A stretch of DNA of 64,000 bases from Ferruginibacter sp. (GTDB lineage: Bacteria > Bacteroidota > Bacteroidia > Chitinophagales > Chitinophagaceae): positions 1 to 64,000 of the forward strand of contig JAHBTO010000006.1 in assembly GCA_019638525.1 (NCBI GenBank), read 5' to 3'. Under the pieces are notes generated by a model. The model was not told where the DNA came from and ran no database searches. It saw only the letters and a program-made list of their open reading frames with translations. Position numbers and translations under genes: made by a program. The number at the start of each line of letters is the position of its first letter. Position 1 is the stretch's first letter. This document shows, piece after piece, positions 63,517 through 64,000 of this stretch.

Positions 63517-64000
63517 ATGAATCCCGATAAAAAAATTGAAACAACAGTTTTATATCAAACAAGCATGAATAACGGATTGAACAAATACAGCAAAACACTT
63601 ACACAGGATGCCACACAACCTGCAGCACAGGCCATGTATTATGCCATTGGTTTTAAGGAAGAAGATTTTAACAAAGCGCAGGTTGGCATTGTAAGTATGG
63701 GCTGGGATGGTAACCCCTGTAATATGCACCTGAACGATTTGGCTACTGCTGTAAAGAAGAGCGTTAATGCTACAGAAGGCTTGCTGGGCCTTCGTTTTTA
63801 CACTATCGGTGTAAGCGATGGCATTAGCATGGGAACCGATGGCATGCGATACAGCCTGGTTAGCCGTGATTTAATTGCCGACAGCATTGAAACAAATGCA
63901 GGCGCACAATATTATGATGCATTAATTGCAATACCGGGTTGCGATAAAAATATGCCGGGCTCTGTTATGGCTATGGGAAGATTGAACCGTCCGGCCATTA
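63517..64000 (+). CDS. ilvD: Dihydroxy-acid dehydratase, 5' part
   Basis: The first ~161 codons of an IlvD/Edd dehydratase, running off the right edge of the window. It converts dihydroxy acids to 2-oxo acids in Ile and Val biosynthesis. Visible motifs are [30 protein letters not shown] (first Fe-S Cys), [19 protein letters not shown] and [11 protein letters not shown] (second Cys). An ATG at 63565, after an N-terminal extension of 16 residues, is an alternative start closer to the family norm. Coupled to ilvE. Confidence 0.94.
   Translation, partial: MNPDKKIETTVLYQTSMNNGLNKYSKTLTQDATQPAAQAMYYAIGFKEEDFNKAQVGIVSMGWDGNPCNMHLNDLATAVKKSVNATEGLLGLRFYTIGVSDGISMGTDGMRYSLVSRDLIADSIETNAGAQYYDALIAIPGCDKNMPGSVMAMGRLNRPAI

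Noticed and set aside
1..64000. tRNA, rRNA, CRISPR arrays, insertion sequences, prophage
   Set aside because: Looked for and not found; no cloverleaf-like segments, regular spacers, transposase motifs or structural phage genes were recognised.

Overview
This is an AT-rich chromosomal window from a member of the Bacteroidota, most likely a Chitinophagaceae-type soil or freshwater organism. The lineage is inferred from several things: exact matches to the Bacteroidota promoter consensus (TTG, about 17-19 bp, TAnnTTTG) before leuA, the DUF2975 gene and elsewhere; A-rich rather than Shine-Dalgarno-like leaders; and families typical of the phylum (WG-repeat protein, GxxExxY protein, many AraC regulators, META lipoprotein, spondin-domain lipoprotein). 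No rRNA, tRNA, CRISPR array, phage or intact insertion sequence was seen.

Layout. 0-3 kb: 3' end of an amidohydrolase, a Crp-like regulator, a cupin and an NTF2-like secreted protein, separated by REP-like hairpin repeats. 3-7 kb: ECF sigma factor, overlapping anti-sigma factor, membrane protein, serine hydrolase, DinB and a small membrane protein. 7-14.5 kb: a gene-poor 1.1 kb stretch, then AraC, DUF1772-like, cupin, DUF2975-XRE pair, a second serine hydrolase, a DUF1772-like gene broken by an in-frame stop, and two membrane proteins. 14.7-22.5 kb (minus strand): FMN reductase, beta-helix protein, AraC, DoxX, VOC, GNAT, AraC, then a thioredoxin/peroxiredoxin/spondin operon. 22.9-34.5 kb: DUF3592 pair, PIG-L deacetylase, S9 peptidase, NhaA, a secreted unknown, AraC plus cupin, WG-repeat protein, half of a TfoX domain and a third serine hydrolase.

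34.5-42.3 kb is a carbohydrate and oxidation cluster: an AraC regulator divergent from a GH13 lipoprotein, a GH31 alpha-xylosidase-like enzyme, a PhyH-type dioxygenase, a zinc alcohol dehydrogenase and an esterase. 42.3-56.2 kb carries a GxxExxY pseudogene with three in-frame stops, an AlkD-like protein, a divergent KamA-type radical SAM protein, a secreted Rid protein, alpha/beta hydrolase, DUF1801, META lipoprotein, CPA2 antiporter, TPR lipoprotein, a complete subclass B1 metallo-beta-lactamase, a LytTR regulator, an intradiol-dioxygenase-like lipoprotein and DUF2200.

56.2-64 kb is the branched-chain amino-acid locus: leuA-leuC-leuD-leuB, then ilvE-ilvD. Between leuB and ilvE lies what looks like a complete transcription attenuator: its own promoter, a 34-residue leader peptide with ten Ile, three Val and two Leu codons, an antiterminator segment inside the leader's Gly codons, and a GC-rich terminator with a T run. 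This is the best-supported regulatory system in the window. Three lesions (the two stop-interrupted genes and the half TfoX gene) show ongoing gene decay.
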